IMG/VR virus record: IMGVR_UViG_3300021963_005683
Span: 1 to 64,000 of that record
DNA: 64,000 bases
Strand: one strand, 5' to 3'
From: a virus
Positions 7,842 through 15,357 of the stretch are shown here, piece by piece. The translations under genes were made by a program, and so were the position numbers. The stretch's first letter is position 1. The number at the start of each line of letters is the position of its first letter. The notes below the pieces were generated by a model. It had not been told where the DNA came from. It made no database searches and saw nothing but the letters and a program-made list of their open reading frames with translations.

Positions 7842-8591
7842 TTAGATTAACTTATTAATTTTAGATTTCCATATTTCAGTTGGAGTATTTAATAAATCTA
7901 AACTCTTATCTGATAATAATTCTGGCATATGCTTCAAACAATAATCATAATATATTCGTCCATTGGGATGCTTACTTTGGTCATCATCTAAATATAATGT
8001 TTCATTATTATTTTTTCTGTAAATATCTATTGGTTCTTTGATATCTAATATATTGTATATATCCTTTATTTTTGGAACAATGTGTCCTATATTTTCAAAC
8101 TCAAGATCCAATCCTAATGTATATGCCTCATTTATGTAATGACTGTTATCCAATGCCATTATTATTTTGTGTTCAATTCCTTTTAGAGTTAATAACTTTT
8201 TAATTACAGTAGTAGCTATCCAAGAATCATAAGCTGCCCAAGGCCAGTTATATATTTCATTTCTAATTAGTTTGGCTTTAGTAGGATGTTCATCATTTGG
8301 AAATAAAATATCACCATTAGTCTGCCAAACGTATCCACCTTTATCAGGAATTTCCAAATATGCAAATCTACCAAATCCTGTAAGGGCTACTATTATGCAA
8401 TCGGTCTCTGCGTTTAAATTATATACTTCATCAGCTTCTATGAGCTTTTGCATTATAAATGTATTAGATGCACCAGGAATTCCAAAGTTATAGTATTTAT
8501 CATAATTTATACCAATAAAATCAGCCCAAGTTGGATTATCTTTCCAATAGGTATAACTACATCCAAATGCAAAAAATCTGCTTTTATTCAT
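7842..8591 (-). CDS. SGNH/GDSL-hydrolase-like protein
   Basis: 249 aa. The N-terminus FFAFGCSYTYW matches the block I 'GxS' of SGNH hydrolases (here GCS), followed by FGIPGASN (blocks II/III-like, G and N) and a late DDQSKHPNG that could supply Asp and His. Such proteins often deacylate or acylate sugars. The start codon overlaps the stop of the nucleotidyltransferase gene, so a role in the same carbohydrate pathway is plausible. Substrate unknown. Confidence 0.65.
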   Translation of the reverse strand: MNKSRFFAFGCSYTYWKDNPTWADFIGINYDKYYNFGIPGASNTFIMQKLIEADEVYNLNAETDCIIVALTGFGRFAYLEIPDKGGYVWQTNGDILFPNDEHPTKAKLIRNEIYNWPWAAYDSWIATTVIKKLLTLKGIEHKIIMALDNSHYINEAYTLGLDLEFENIGHIVPKIKDIYNILDIKEPIDIYRKNNNETLYLDDDQSKHPNGRIYYDYCLKHMPELLSDKSLDLLNTPTEIWKSKINKLI

Positions 8592-9016
8592 ATTTTATTT
8601 TTCAATTCCGATGAAGATTGTATTTTATCACCCAACCCATCTACCAGCTCTATTCCAAGCTGATTACATAAATCCTTTTCTAAAATAGTATCTCCGAATT
8701 GGTCTCCACCATTGGTAAATATGTATTTATCAGCTTTTATAAATTTATGAATGAATTCTATACTACGCTTTACACTCCTATCCTCATCTATGGATACCAG
8801 ACTGAAATTAACGGATTTTAATTCATCAATAATTTCTCTTCTTTCCAATTCATTTTGAAATACCTTAGAACCCTTCAACCCCACTTGCATATCATTATTA
8901 ACAATAACTATGAGCGAATCTCCAAGCTCTTTACTTTTTTTAAGATATTCTATATGCCCTTTATGTAATGGATTAAAATACCCACTTGCTATAACTAATT
9001 TTTTAATCTTCGCCAT
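8588..9016 (-). CDS. HldE-type sugar-phosphate nucleotidyltransferase (cytidylyltransferase fold)
   Basis: 142 aa. IASGYFNPLHKGHIEYL carries the HxGH nucleotide-binding motif (H18, H21), followed by LIVIVNND and a late TNGGDQ, the order seen in the C-terminal adenylyltransferase domain of HldE/RfaE and in glycerol-3-phosphate cytidylyltransferases. It would transfer a nucleotide to a sugar-1-phosphate, plausibly heptose-1-phosphate since GmhA and an HddA-like kinase lie in the same stretch. The nucleotide cannot be told from sequence. Overlaps both neighbours slightly. Confidence 0.8.
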   Translation of the reverse strand: MAKIKKLVIASGYFNPLHKGHIEYLKKSKELGDSLIVIVNNDMQVGLKGSKVFQNELERREIIDELKSVNFSLVSIDEDRSVKRSIEFIHKFIKADKYIFTNGGDQFGDTILEKDLCNQLGIELVDGLGDKIQSSSELKNKI

Positions 9017-9263
9017 ATAGTGAGAATCGTTTTATTACTTTTTCAACTTCAGCCTGCTTTACTATTTCTACAGTTCCCTTCCTTGCTTCAATGTAAAATT
9101 CGGTATCTCCAGCATATTGATACCAAGCTTCTAAAGCATCGGTAAGAGATTGATGGATATCACCTTGAATATGCCCTGGTTTGGCATTAGCAAATATCCA
9201 TCTATCTCCCGGTGGAACTCTTTTAAGAACAAGTTGTTTTTCTTCTTTGAGTTCTTTTTCCAT
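9003..9263 (-). CDS. Hypothetical 86-aa protein
   Basis: Start chosen at the ATG at 9263 (MEKELKEEKQLVLKR), 1 nt after the upstream stop; five further codons upstream are possible. It reads as a compact alpha/beta domain (DRWIFANAKPGHIQGDIH, EAWYQYAGDTEFYIEA). No known motif. It is coupled to the nucleotidyltransferase gene downstream. Confidence 0.6.
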   Translation of the reverse strand: MEKELKEEKQLVLKRVPPGDRWIFANAKPGHIQGDIHQSLTDALEAWYQYAGDTEFYIEARKGTVEIVKQAEVEKVIKRFSLYGED

Positions 9264-9264
9264 A

Positions 9265-9471
9265 TTAGAATACTTCAATAATGTTTGTTTCTGATACTTT
9301 TACTACTTCATACTCAAGCTTAACTCCTTCTGCTACGAATTTCTTAACTAACTTAGCTTCTGCTTCCGTTACCGATAATGCATCTACTAAATAATTTTCT
9401 TTTTGTTTTTTGATTTTACCTTTAGCATCTTCAACTTCGATTGCCACACATACTGAATAAAACTTTGCCAT
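9265..9471 (-). CDS. Hypothetical 68-aa protein
   Basis: Short acidic/basic alternating protein (SVCVAIEVEDAKGKIKKQKE, then VTEAEAKLVKKFVAEG). The layout, beta strands then a helix containing SVTEAEAK, resembles small DUF4494-like phage proteins common in Bacteroidota, but I am not certain. An A-rich stretch precedes the ATG and no GGAGG is present. Confidence 0.6.
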   Translation of the reverse strand: MAKFYSVCVAIEVEDAKGKIKKQKENYLVDALSVTEAEAKLVKKFVAEGVKLEYEVVKVSETNIIEVF

Positions 9472-9510
9472 AACTTTTGTTTTTTGTTTTTAAAATAATT
9501 ATTAATTGTT

Positions 9511-9545
9511 TAAAATAAAGGGGTACACTCCCATGCACCCCTTTT
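9511..9545 (-). terminator. Intrinsic terminator after histone-H1-like gene
   Basis: Perfect 8-bp stem (AAAGGGGT with ACCCCTTT) around a 12-nt loop, followed on the minus strand by TATTTT. It begins a few nt past the stop of the 57-aa gene. Confidence 0.7.
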
Positions 9546-9548
9546 GGG

Positions 9549-9722
9549 TTAATTTTTGGTTTCTTCTACGGAAGCTGAACGATATTCGGTTACCAACTTT
9601 TTCAAGTCGCCAATTGCTGTTCTAGCATTCTTTTGAGATACTTTAGTTGTCTTGTTGTGTTCGTCTACAAATACTACCCATAATTTGGTCATTTGTTCGA
9701 ACAATTCTTGCTTTTTAGCCAT
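9549..9722 (-). CDS. Histone-H1/Hc1-like small basic protein
   Basis: 57 aa: MAKKQELFEQMTKLW, then HNKTTKVSQKNARTAIGDL, then KKLVTEYRSASVEETK. The pattern of a helical N-terminus, a basic N/A/R turn and a KKLVTEYR helix resembles the short Hc1-like histone-H1 proteins of Bacteroidota. It probably binds DNA, either condensing phage DNA or affecting the host nucleoid. It has its own TTTGG-N19-TATATTTG promoter and its own terminator, so it is a monocistronic unit. Confidence 0.7.
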   Translation of the reverse strand: MAKKQELFEQMTKLWVVFVDEHNKTTKVSQKNARTAIGDLKKLVTEYRSASVEETKN

Positions 9723-9741
9723 AATGTTTGTTTTAATTATA

Positions 9742-9773
9742 CAAATATAAGAAAGATTTTTGGATTTACCAAA
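9742..9773 (-). promoter_or_regulatory. Bacteroidota-type promoter TTTGG-N19-TATATTTG
   Basis: TTTGG at 9769-9773, 19-nt spacer, TATATTTG at 9742-9749 (minus strand), 20 nt before the histone-like gene's ATG. Confidence 0.75.
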
Positions 9774-9774
9774 T

Positions 9775-9966
9775 TTATCTTCCTCGTTTTCTTCTTAACT
9801 CCATTTCTTTTAGATATTTTGCAGTATATTTCTGCTCTACTGATATAGGTCCATTTGCGAATTTATCCAAATCGTATTTCCAAATTGATTCACATCCATC
9901 ATCATCTTTGTAGATATGTTCAAATTTACGTGGTTTATCTTTAACGTTTGGTTCTGCTCTTGCCAT
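9775..9966 (-). CDS. Hypothetical 63-aa protein
   Basis: Highly charged small protein (FEHIYKDDDGCESIWKYDLDKF, basic C-terminus ELRRKRGR). It ends just upstream of the 9742-9773 promoter and follows GmhA. No recognisable motif. Confidence 0.6.
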   Translation of the reverse strand: MARAEPNVKDKPRKFEHIYKDDDGCESIWKYDLDKFANGPISVEQKYTAKYLKEMELRRKRGR

Positions 9967-9968
9967 AA

Positions 9969-10532
9969 CTAAAATAATTTTGATTCTACTAATTCACAAA
10001 TAATGTGTCCTATCATTATATGTGCTTCTTGTATTCTCGGTGTATCGGTATTGGGTATATTTATTAAATAATCTGCTAATATTCCCATATCACCACCGGT
10101 TTCACCCGTTAATGCTATTGTGATAATTCCTTTTTCTTTAGCGGTTTTAAATGCATTGATGATATTTTTAGAATTGCCTGATGTCGATAATCCAATTAAT
10201 ACATCGCCATTATTCATAGTACCATCAACTAATCTCGAATATATAACATCGTAACTATAATCATTTGCAACTGCTGTCAAATATGATGTGTTGCAATGCA
10301 ATGCATCGGATGGTAATGCTTTTCTATCTTTATAAAATCTACCAGATAATTCCGCTGCTAAATGTTGTGCATCTGCTGCGCTTCCACCATTACCACAAAA
10401 CATAACTTTTTTACCACTTTGAAAAGCGTTTACTATAACATCTATTGAATTATAAATTACTTGATGTAATGATTTATCCAATAAAATATTTTCTTTTACT
10501 TCTATGGATTTTCGTATTATATCATTTATCAT
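9969..10532 (-). CDS. gmhA: Phosphoheptose isomerase (SIS domain)
   Basis: 187 aa from the ATG at 10532, which overlaps the IscA stop as ATGA; nine more codons upstream are possible but would lie inside iscA. CGNGGSAADAQHLAAELSGRF is the hallmark of GmhA, and STSGNSKNI and ALTGETGGDM are SIS phosphosugar-binding loops. It isomerises sedoheptulose-7-phosphate to D-glycero-D-manno-heptose-7-phosphate, the first step to nucleotide-activated heptose. An HddA-like kinase (11637) and an HldE-like nucleotidyltransferase (8588) lie nearby. Confidence 0.92.
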   Translation of the reverse strand: MINDIIRKSIEVKENILLDKSLHQVIYNSIDVIVNAFQSGKKVMFCGNGGSAADAQHLAAELSGRFYKDRKALPSDALHCNTSYLTAVANDYSYDVIYSRLVDGTMNNGDVLIGLSTSGNSKNIINAFKTAKEKGIITIALTGETGGDMGILADYLINIPNTDTPRIQEAHIMIGHIICELVESKLF

Positions 10533-10852
10533 ACTGCGAAACTTTCCCCGCATCCGCAAGTTCGGCTAGCGTTGGGGTTAATAAATTCAAAACCCTTACC
10601 ATTCAACCCATCTGAAAATTGTAATTCAGTACCAAATAGGTATAATAAGGATTTCATATCTACTAAAATTTTTACTCCTTTATCTTCTGCGAGAGTATCT
10701 CCTGTTTGTTGGTCAGTATCAAATGAAAGGTCATATGCTAAACCACTACATCCACCACCTTTAACGGATACTCTGACGTAGGGAGTTTTAAACCCACTTT
10801 CTTCAATGAGTGATGTTAATTTTTTAGCTGCTGTTTCTGATACTGTTACCAT
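10529..10852 (-). CDS. iscA: A-type Fe-S carrier (IscA/ErpA/HesB family)
   Basis: 107 aa, the usual family length. The three conserved Cys are in place: C35 in VKGGGCSGLAYDL and C99/C101 in the C-terminal TCGCGESF. A-type carriers pass Fe-S clusters from the scaffold to target enzymes. The start overlaps the ferredoxin stop as TAATG, and IscU lies one gene further upstream, so this is a compact Fe-S operon. A cysteine desulfurase is not in the window; sulfur would have to come from the host. Confidence 0.92.
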   Translation of the reverse strand: MVTVSETAAKKLTSLIEESGFKTPYVRVSVKGGGCSGLAYDLSFDTDQQTGDTLAEDKGVKILVDMKSLLYLFGTELQFSDGLNGKGFEFINPNASRTCGCGESFAV

Positions 10853-11160
10853 TATGCGTATTTTAGACCAAAGAATTCATAATTCTTATGTACATATTCT
10901 TCTTCACCTGCTTTTATTGCCAAATCTTCATCATCGTAAATTGCATTAACGGGACATTCAGGCTCACATGCTCCGCAATTAATACAAACATCAGGATTAA
11001 TATACATTTGTCCACCTGGAAATGCTGCTCTACCATCTCTTTCAATTTCGCCACCCGAGCCTTCTATGTTAATGGGTCCGTGAATACAATCTACCGGGCA
11101 TACATTTGCACATGCAGTATCCATACAATCAACACAAGACTTACCAATAATGTAGCTCAT
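10852..11160 (-). CDS. Ferredoxin with two cluster-binding motifs
   Basis: 102 aa. First Cys group: C9, C12, C17, C21, C25 (CVDCMDTACANVCPVDC); second: C59, C62, C65, C69 (CINCGACEPECPV). This fits a bacterial 7Fe or 8Fe ferredoxin, with the GG-ER-DGRAAFPGGQMYINP insert common in such proteins. It could supply electrons for Fe-S assembly or to ribonucleotide reductase or another redox enzyme. It lies between iscU and iscA, so a role in cluster assembly is most likely. Confidence 0.9.
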   Translation of the reverse strand: MSYIIGKSCVDCMDTACANVCPVDCIHGPINIEGSGGEIERDGRAAFPGGQMYINPDVCINCGACEPECPVNAIYDDEDLAIKAGEEEYVHKNYEFFGLKYA

Positions 11161-11179
11161 ATTTTATATTTTTTTGTTT

Positions 11180-11584
11180 TTAGATTCCTTCAAGAATTAA
11201 TTCCTCCAATCCTTGCTTTTGTCTATAATCTTTTATTGCTTCTTTTATCGCATCTTCAGCCAATACTGAACAATGTATCTTAACTGGTGGTAATGATAGT
11301 TCCTCTACCAATTCCATATTATCCATTTTGATTGCATCATCTATTGACATTCCCTTCAACCATTCAGTTGCTAGGGATGATGCTGCTATTGCAGAACCAC
11401 ATCCAAAGGTTTTAAATTTAGCATCAGTTATGATATTATCATTAACTTCTATTTGTAATCTCATTACATCACCACATTCTGGTGCTCCCACCAATCCCGT
11501 ACCTACATTGGATTTACTTTTATCCAAAGTTCCTACATTTCGTGGGTTATTGAAATGGTCTATTACTTTATCTCCGTATGCCAT
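11180..11584 (-). CDS. iscU: Fe-S cluster scaffold protein IscU
   Basis: 134 aa. The three scaffold cysteines are present: C37 (GAPECGDV), C62 (FGCGSAIAASS) and C105 (KIHCS), with D39 also kept. LPPVK (98-102), the HscA chaperone recognition motif of IscU, is intact, so the phage protein could dock on host chaperones. It is the first gene of the IscU-ferredoxin-IscA-GmhA run and has a TTTGG-N19-TATATTTA promoter 17 nt upstream. Confidence 0.95.
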   Translation of the reverse strand: MAYGDKVIDHFNNPRNVGTLDKSKSNVGTGLVGAPECGDVMRLQIEVNDNIITDAKFKTFGCGSAIAASSLATEWLKGMSIDDAIKMDNMELVEELSLPPVKIHCSVLAEDAIKEAIKDYRQKQGLEELILEGI

Positions 11585-11600
11585 ATTGGTTTATTTACTA

Positions 11601-11632
11601 TAAATATACAACAAATTTATTACTTTACCAAA
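11601..11632 (-). promoter_or_regulatory. Promoter TTTGG-N19-TATATTTA, overlapping a TATATTTATA box
   Basis: TTTGG at 11628-11632, 19-nt spacer, TATATTTA at 11601-11608. The -7 element ends in A rather than G and continues into a TATATTTATA box at 11599, so it could be read both by host-type and late-type polymerase. Drives iscU and the genes after it. Confidence 0.65.
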
Positions 11633-11636
11633 TATT

Positions 11637-12668
11637 TTATCCAATTTGCCAAGTCCTCATACCAAATTTATTCCAAGTAAATGGCTGATTGTATCCCATT
11701 TTCAGCTTATCTAATTCTTTAATAACATTATATTTTGTATTATTTGGGCAATAAAAGAACATAAACCCCCCTCCACCTGCTCCACTTATTTTACCACCGG
11801 TTGCTCCAGCTTTTAAAGCTGTTTGATATAAAATTTCAATTTCTTTGGTACTAATACCATTTGCTAACATTTTCTTTTGCTGAAATCCATAATCTAATAT
11901 CTCACCCAAATCATCTATATTCCCTTTGATTAAGCAATCTTTAATCATCTTTGCTTGCTCTACTAATGCATGTAAAGACAGAACAGATGTTTTATTTTTA
12001 TCTTTCATTTTTTGAACTTGCTCTGTAAGAACATCAGAACTATTTCGAGTAAAGTTTGTGAAGTATAGTATTATGTTATTTTCTAATTCATCTTGAATAC
12101 TATCTTTAATTCGTAGTGGATTTACAATCACATCATCTCCTTTGAATTCCATATAATTCCATCCACCAAATGCTGCTGCATATTGGTCTTGCTTACCACC
12201 ATTTTCAGCCAATTCAACCCTTTCAATTTGAATCGCCATTTCAGCTACATCATATTCACCTAATGGTAAATTAAATAATTCCATATAAACACCAATGAGA
12301 GATACTATAAGTGTCGATGAAGTACCTAAACCGCTACCGGTAGGTACATCTTGATATGTTATAATATCATATCCGATTGGTTCTACTTTGAATCGTTTAC
12401 AAATGTGATTATGAGTTGCTTTAAAGAGCTTTAATCCATAAGAACAATCTAACTCATTGTTGAATTCATGCTCCTCAAATTCATCCTTATTTATCCATTT
12501 AAAGGTAACTTTGGTATCATCTCTTAATTGTAAAGATGTATGAGTAAATAAGCGAATAGTAGTATTGATTACTGCGCCCGTTTGATGTTTGCAATAATCA
12601 GGCATATCAGTACCTCCCCCACCTAAACTAATCCTGAATGGAACTTTGCTCCTGTATATTTTCTTCAT
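11637..12668 (-). CDS. hddA: HddA-like heptose-7-phosphate kinase (GHMP family)
   Basis: 343 aa from the ATG at 12668 (MKKIYRSKVPFRISLGGGGTDM); seven extra codons upstream are less likely. PFRISLGGGGTDMPDYC is the N-terminal signature of D-glycero-D-manno-heptose 7-phosphate kinases; GSGLGTSSTL is the GHMP ATP-binding motif 2 and KISGAGGGGFMFF is motif 3. It would make heptose-1,7-bisphosphate after GmhA. Overlaps the upstream HNH-like gene by about 40 nt. Fucose or other sugar kinases of the same family are an alternative. Confidence 0.85.
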   Translation of the reverse strand: MKKIYRSKVPFRISLGGGGTDMPDYCKHQTGAVINTTIRLFTHTSLQLRDDTKVTFKWINKDEFEEHEFNNELDCSYGLKLFKATHNHICKRFKVEPIGYDIITYQDVPTGSGLGTSSTLIVSLIGVYMELFNLPLGEYDVAEMAIQIERVELAENGGKQDQYAAAFGGWNYMEFKGDDVIVNPLRIKDSIQDELENNIILYFTNFTRNSSDVLTEQVQKMKDKNKTSVLSLHALVEQAKMIKDCLIKGNIDDLGEILDYGFQQKKMLANGISTKEIEILYQTALKAGATGGKISGAGGGGFMFFYCPNNTKYNVIKELDKLKMGYNQPFTWNKFGMRTWQIG

Positions 12669-13218
12669 CTGCGTATCCATTTTCTTCATACCAATGTTTT
12701 ACATTTCTATCACCTACTAATAGGAAAAAGCAATTATAACATAATGGTCTGATATTTTCTAATTTACGATTATTAAGGTTACCATCTATAAAATCAATCA
12801 ATAATGGCATTTTGCCATCAGATATTCTTTCTTCTCCAAAACCACACCCCCCACATACTCTCGGAACATACCCACTGTCAAATAATTTATTTTTAAATTT
12901 ATGCAATGGATATCTAATATGCTTTCCGGCAATCAAATCATCAATGTGATATTTTTTATTTTTGATTTTCTTAGCTTTTTCAATTCCAATACCATATGGA
13001 TTTTTTAAATCTTCAAATACGCCATATAATTTAGCATATTTTTTATAGGTGTTATATGATACACCTAACGTTCTCGCTGCTTCAAACGCAGAGCGTGATG
13101 CTTCTTGTGCGGCTTTAATTTGAGATTCTAACAACGGCTTTGCGCCTAACCCTCTTTTTGTAGTTCTACTATTGGGTTCTATGTTTGGGAAGAATTCTTC
13201 TACTTCTTCATTTTCCAT
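12628..13218 (-). CDS. Degenerate HNH-like zinc-binding protein with HTH
   Basis: 196 aa. Residues about 35-70 look like a helix-turn-helix (AARTLGVSYNTYKKYAKLYG). Residues about 115-165 have the HNH framework with two Cys pairs (RVCGGCGFG and PLCYNCFF) around IDFIDGNLNNRKLENIRPL. The catalytic His of HNH (xDHxxG) is Phe here and the NCH His is also Phe, so nuclease activity is doubtful. It may have kept DNA binding only, as a regulator or a domesticated homing endonuclease. Confidence 0.7.
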   Translation of the reverse strand: MENEEVEEFFPNIEPNSRTTKRGLGAKPLLESQIKAAQEASRSAFEAARTLGVSYNTYKKYAKLYGVFEDLKNPYGIGIEKAKKIKNKKYHIDDLIAGKHIRYPLHKFKNKLFDSGYVPRVCGGCGFGEERISDGKMPLLIDFIDGNLNNRKLENIRPLCYNCFFLLVGDRNVKHWYEENGYADEENIQEQSSIQD

Positions 13219-13252
13219 ACTAATAACATTTAATTTTATACTAATAAGTATA

Positions 13253-13699
13253 TCAAATCAAAATTTTTATTAGTTTACTAAATGTATTATCTGGAGAATC
13301 GGATGTATCTAAATCCATATAAAATTCAATTGGTGGTTCATAGTCTAATGCAAAGAAGCTTTCTCTACCTCTCATTTTTTTAGTATGACAATATATTTCC
13401 TGAACTTTGCATTCGGATTTTAATTTTTCTCTTAATTCTCTATATGGAGCAACTAATGATATTATAACATCAGTATTAGTACTATCCAAATATTTAGCAA
13501 TATCAAATGCTTTTTGAATATTGCGTTCTCTACCTTCTTTTGAATAATCGGTATTTGGGAATAGCTCTCTAAGCTGGTCTCCATCTATATGGAATACTGA
13601 TTTTCTCCAATTCTTTTTATCAGTTTGAAGAAAATATTGTAACTTTTTTGCCAAAGTAGTTTTACCACTACCTGGTTGACCTGTGAAAAGGTATATCAT
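13253..13699 (-). CDS. Adenylylsulfate-kinase-like P-loop kinase
   Basis: 148 aa. Walker A is GQPGSGKTTLAKKL (7-20). HIDGDQLRELFPNTDYS followed by ERNIQKAFDIAKYL matches the CysC APS-kinase pattern, and LVAPYRELRE matches the ISPYR segment. The C-terminus is shortened compared with CysC (about 200 aa). It may phosphorylate APS or another nucleotide or small molecule. It lies 3 nt after the HAD gene. True substrate unknown. Confidence 0.75.
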   Translation of the reverse strand: MIYLFTGQPGSGKTTLAKKLQYFLQTDKKNWRKSVFHIDGDQLRELFPNTDYSKEGRERNIQKAFDIAKYLDSTNTDVIISLVAPYRELREKLKSECKVQEIYCHTKKMRGRESFFALDYEPPIEFYMDLDTSDSPDNTFSKLIKILI

Positions 13700-13702
13700 A
13701 AC

Positions 13703-14536
13703 TTATTTTTTTAAAGTACGTTGAGCTGCTTGAAATACTTTTGATTTTTCATCGTATCCTAATGCAGATTTCATTTTAATCATTCTACCCGTTTCAGGGT
13801 TTTTAATTGTTTTTTCTAAATCTTTTGGAAGTAGTGATTTTAATTTAATATCATTTCCCTTTATCTTAGCGGATTTAGTTGGTTCGTTTTTATCCTGCTT
13901 TGGTGTTGTATCATTTTTAGGTAATGCCGGCGTTGCATGTTGAACATGCTTAACCTTCAATGATATATTTGGATATTTTTTAGATAATGCCTTTACTGCT
14001 GAAACATTCTTATGAGAATCATCTATAAAGAATACATCATTTACACCATCTTTTATTTTATTTTCTATCCAATCAGCTTTCTTTTGTGGATTTGCATCTG
14101 CTAATGCTACTACAAATATATCTTTTAATCCGATATCTGATAAATACTTCTTAATTGGCTTATATGCCGCTCTAGCTGTTAATATAACGATTTCCGAACC
14201 ACCAACTCTTACTATGTTTTTTAATAATCTAGTAACACCCTTAATCTCTTGTGGTTGTTTTACTTTTTCAAAATCAGAAAAATCAAACTTATCATCATCT
14301 TTCGGCTCATAGACTGCGTATTCGCCAGGTGTTAGTTTTGATTCCTTTCCATCTTTGTGTTTAATGTATATATTAGAGTTTGTCTGAACTAATGTATCAT
14401 CAAAATCAAATACTCTTAACTTCTTACTATCAGCTTCGTTCAATGGATTGAATGCAAAAGCGTTTAAGTTTGAATATACTTTTCCAAACTCAACCTTCAT
14501 ACCATTCCACATTCCCGATGTAAAGTTGTTAACCAT
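13703..14536 (-). CDS. HAD-superfamily protein with virion-type C-terminal peptide
   Basis: 277 aa. HAD motifs in order: FDFDDTL (residues about 43-49), VILTARAAY (motif II), KKADWIENK (motif III Lys) and FFIDDSHKN (motif IV). This is a phosphatase of the small-domain HAD type. It could serve as heptose-bisphosphate phosphatase, but it is unlike GmhB (no DRDGT). The C-terminus carries IKLKSLLPKD and NPETGRMIKMKSALGYD; the first is shared with other probable virion proteins here, suggesting packaging or proteolytic processing. Confidence 0.7.
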   Translation of the reverse strand: MVNNFTSGMWNGMKVEFGKVYSNLNAFAFNPLNEADSKKLRVFDFDDTLVQTNSNIYIKHKDGKESKLTPGEYAVYEPKDDDKFDFSDFEKVKQPQEIKGVTRLLKNIVRVGGSEIVILTARAAYKPIKKYLSDIGLKDIFVVALADANPQKKADWIENKIKDGVNDVFFIDDSHKNVSAVKALSKKYPNISLKVKHVQHATPALPKNDTTPKQDKNEPTKSAKIKGNDIKLKSLLPKDLEKTIKNPETGRMIKMKSALGYDEKSKVFQAAQRTLKK

Positions 14537-15357
14537 TAAATTTCTTTTATTTCTATTTTAATTTTGGGAGTATATCCTTTGGGTAAGTCGGTTTTAATTC
14601 CTTTAAACTCTTTAACCTTATCTTTAAAGTATGTAATTTCTAATATTCTATCAGTCAAATTCATTACAGTTTGAGATGATGTAGACATTTCTTCAGTATC
14701 TCTTTTCATATTTAACATAGGTCTTTTTGGAAAAAATTCTTTTCTCATTGCCAATGCTATTTCTTTCCAATCTTCTACTTTATCAACCGATTTCTCTGCT
14801 GATATTTTTCTCAATTGTGAACTTAGATACTTCTCACCGCTTGTATATCCGGCATCGGTGAATATATGTCCGTGATTTGTACGAACAACGGGTGATTCGG
14901 AGTTTTGAATTTTAACATCAGGCTTATGCTTTGATGTAGTTTCAATACTAACCATATGTTTTGGAGATGCTACAAATGTATGTCCTTTCAAAGCTAATCC
15001 ACTCTTGCCCTTATATGATAGTGTAGCTCTTACTGCATCTACTAAGGTAGGTTGTTTGATAATGTTTCTCATCTTATCACCATCAGGTCCTGGCTTACCA
15101 CCCTTTTTTACAATCTTATGTTCGGCTTCATCATGTCCAACCAATAGTGCTGAATTTACAACACCAATTCCGTTTTCATTTAAACCTTCACTCCAATCGG
15201 TAGTTATATCATGCAAATATGCAACTTCTACACCATCAATGATAGTGTGAATAATTTCTAAAGATGGATTATAAGCTCTATCTCTATTCTTAGCTAGAAT
15301 GAACTTATCATTAACCTCTTTGGATACAATAATACATTCTTGCAGAATCTTAGCCAT
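14536..15357 (-). CDS. Ntn-hydrolase-like protein (NRDE/AAT C45-like)
   Basis: 273 aa. ECIIVSKEVNDKFILAKNRDR near the N-terminus resembles the TANGO2/NRDE and acyl-transferase (C45) Ntn-hydrolase start, with Cys8 as a possible nucleophile. EGLNENGIGVVNSALL and VRTNHGHIF match further conserved segments of the C45 fold. Such enzymes cleave or exchange amide bonds. There is no signal peptide. The gene overlaps the HAD start by 1 nt. Its use to a phage is unclear; the C-terminal 60 residues are basic. Confidence 0.6.
   Translation of the reverse strand: MAKILQECIIVSKEVNDKFILAKNRDRAYNPSLEIIHTIIDGVEVAYLHDITTDWSEGLNENGIGVVNSALLVGHDEAEHKIVKKGGKPGPDGDKMRNIIKQPTLVDAVRATLSYKGKSGLALKGHTFVASPKHMVSIETTSKHKPDVKIQNSESPVVRTNHGHIFTDAGYTSGEKYLSSQLRKISAEKSVDKVEDWKEIALAMRKEFFPKRPMLNMKRDTEEMSTSSQTVMNLTDRILEITYFKDKVKEFKGIKTDLPKGYTPKIKIEIKEI

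Noticed and set aside
13703-14536. HAD protein as heptose-bisphosphate phosphatase GmhB
   Set aside because: Motif I is DFDDT instead of the DRDGT of GmhB, and the C-terminus looks like a virion protein; the pathway step is left open.
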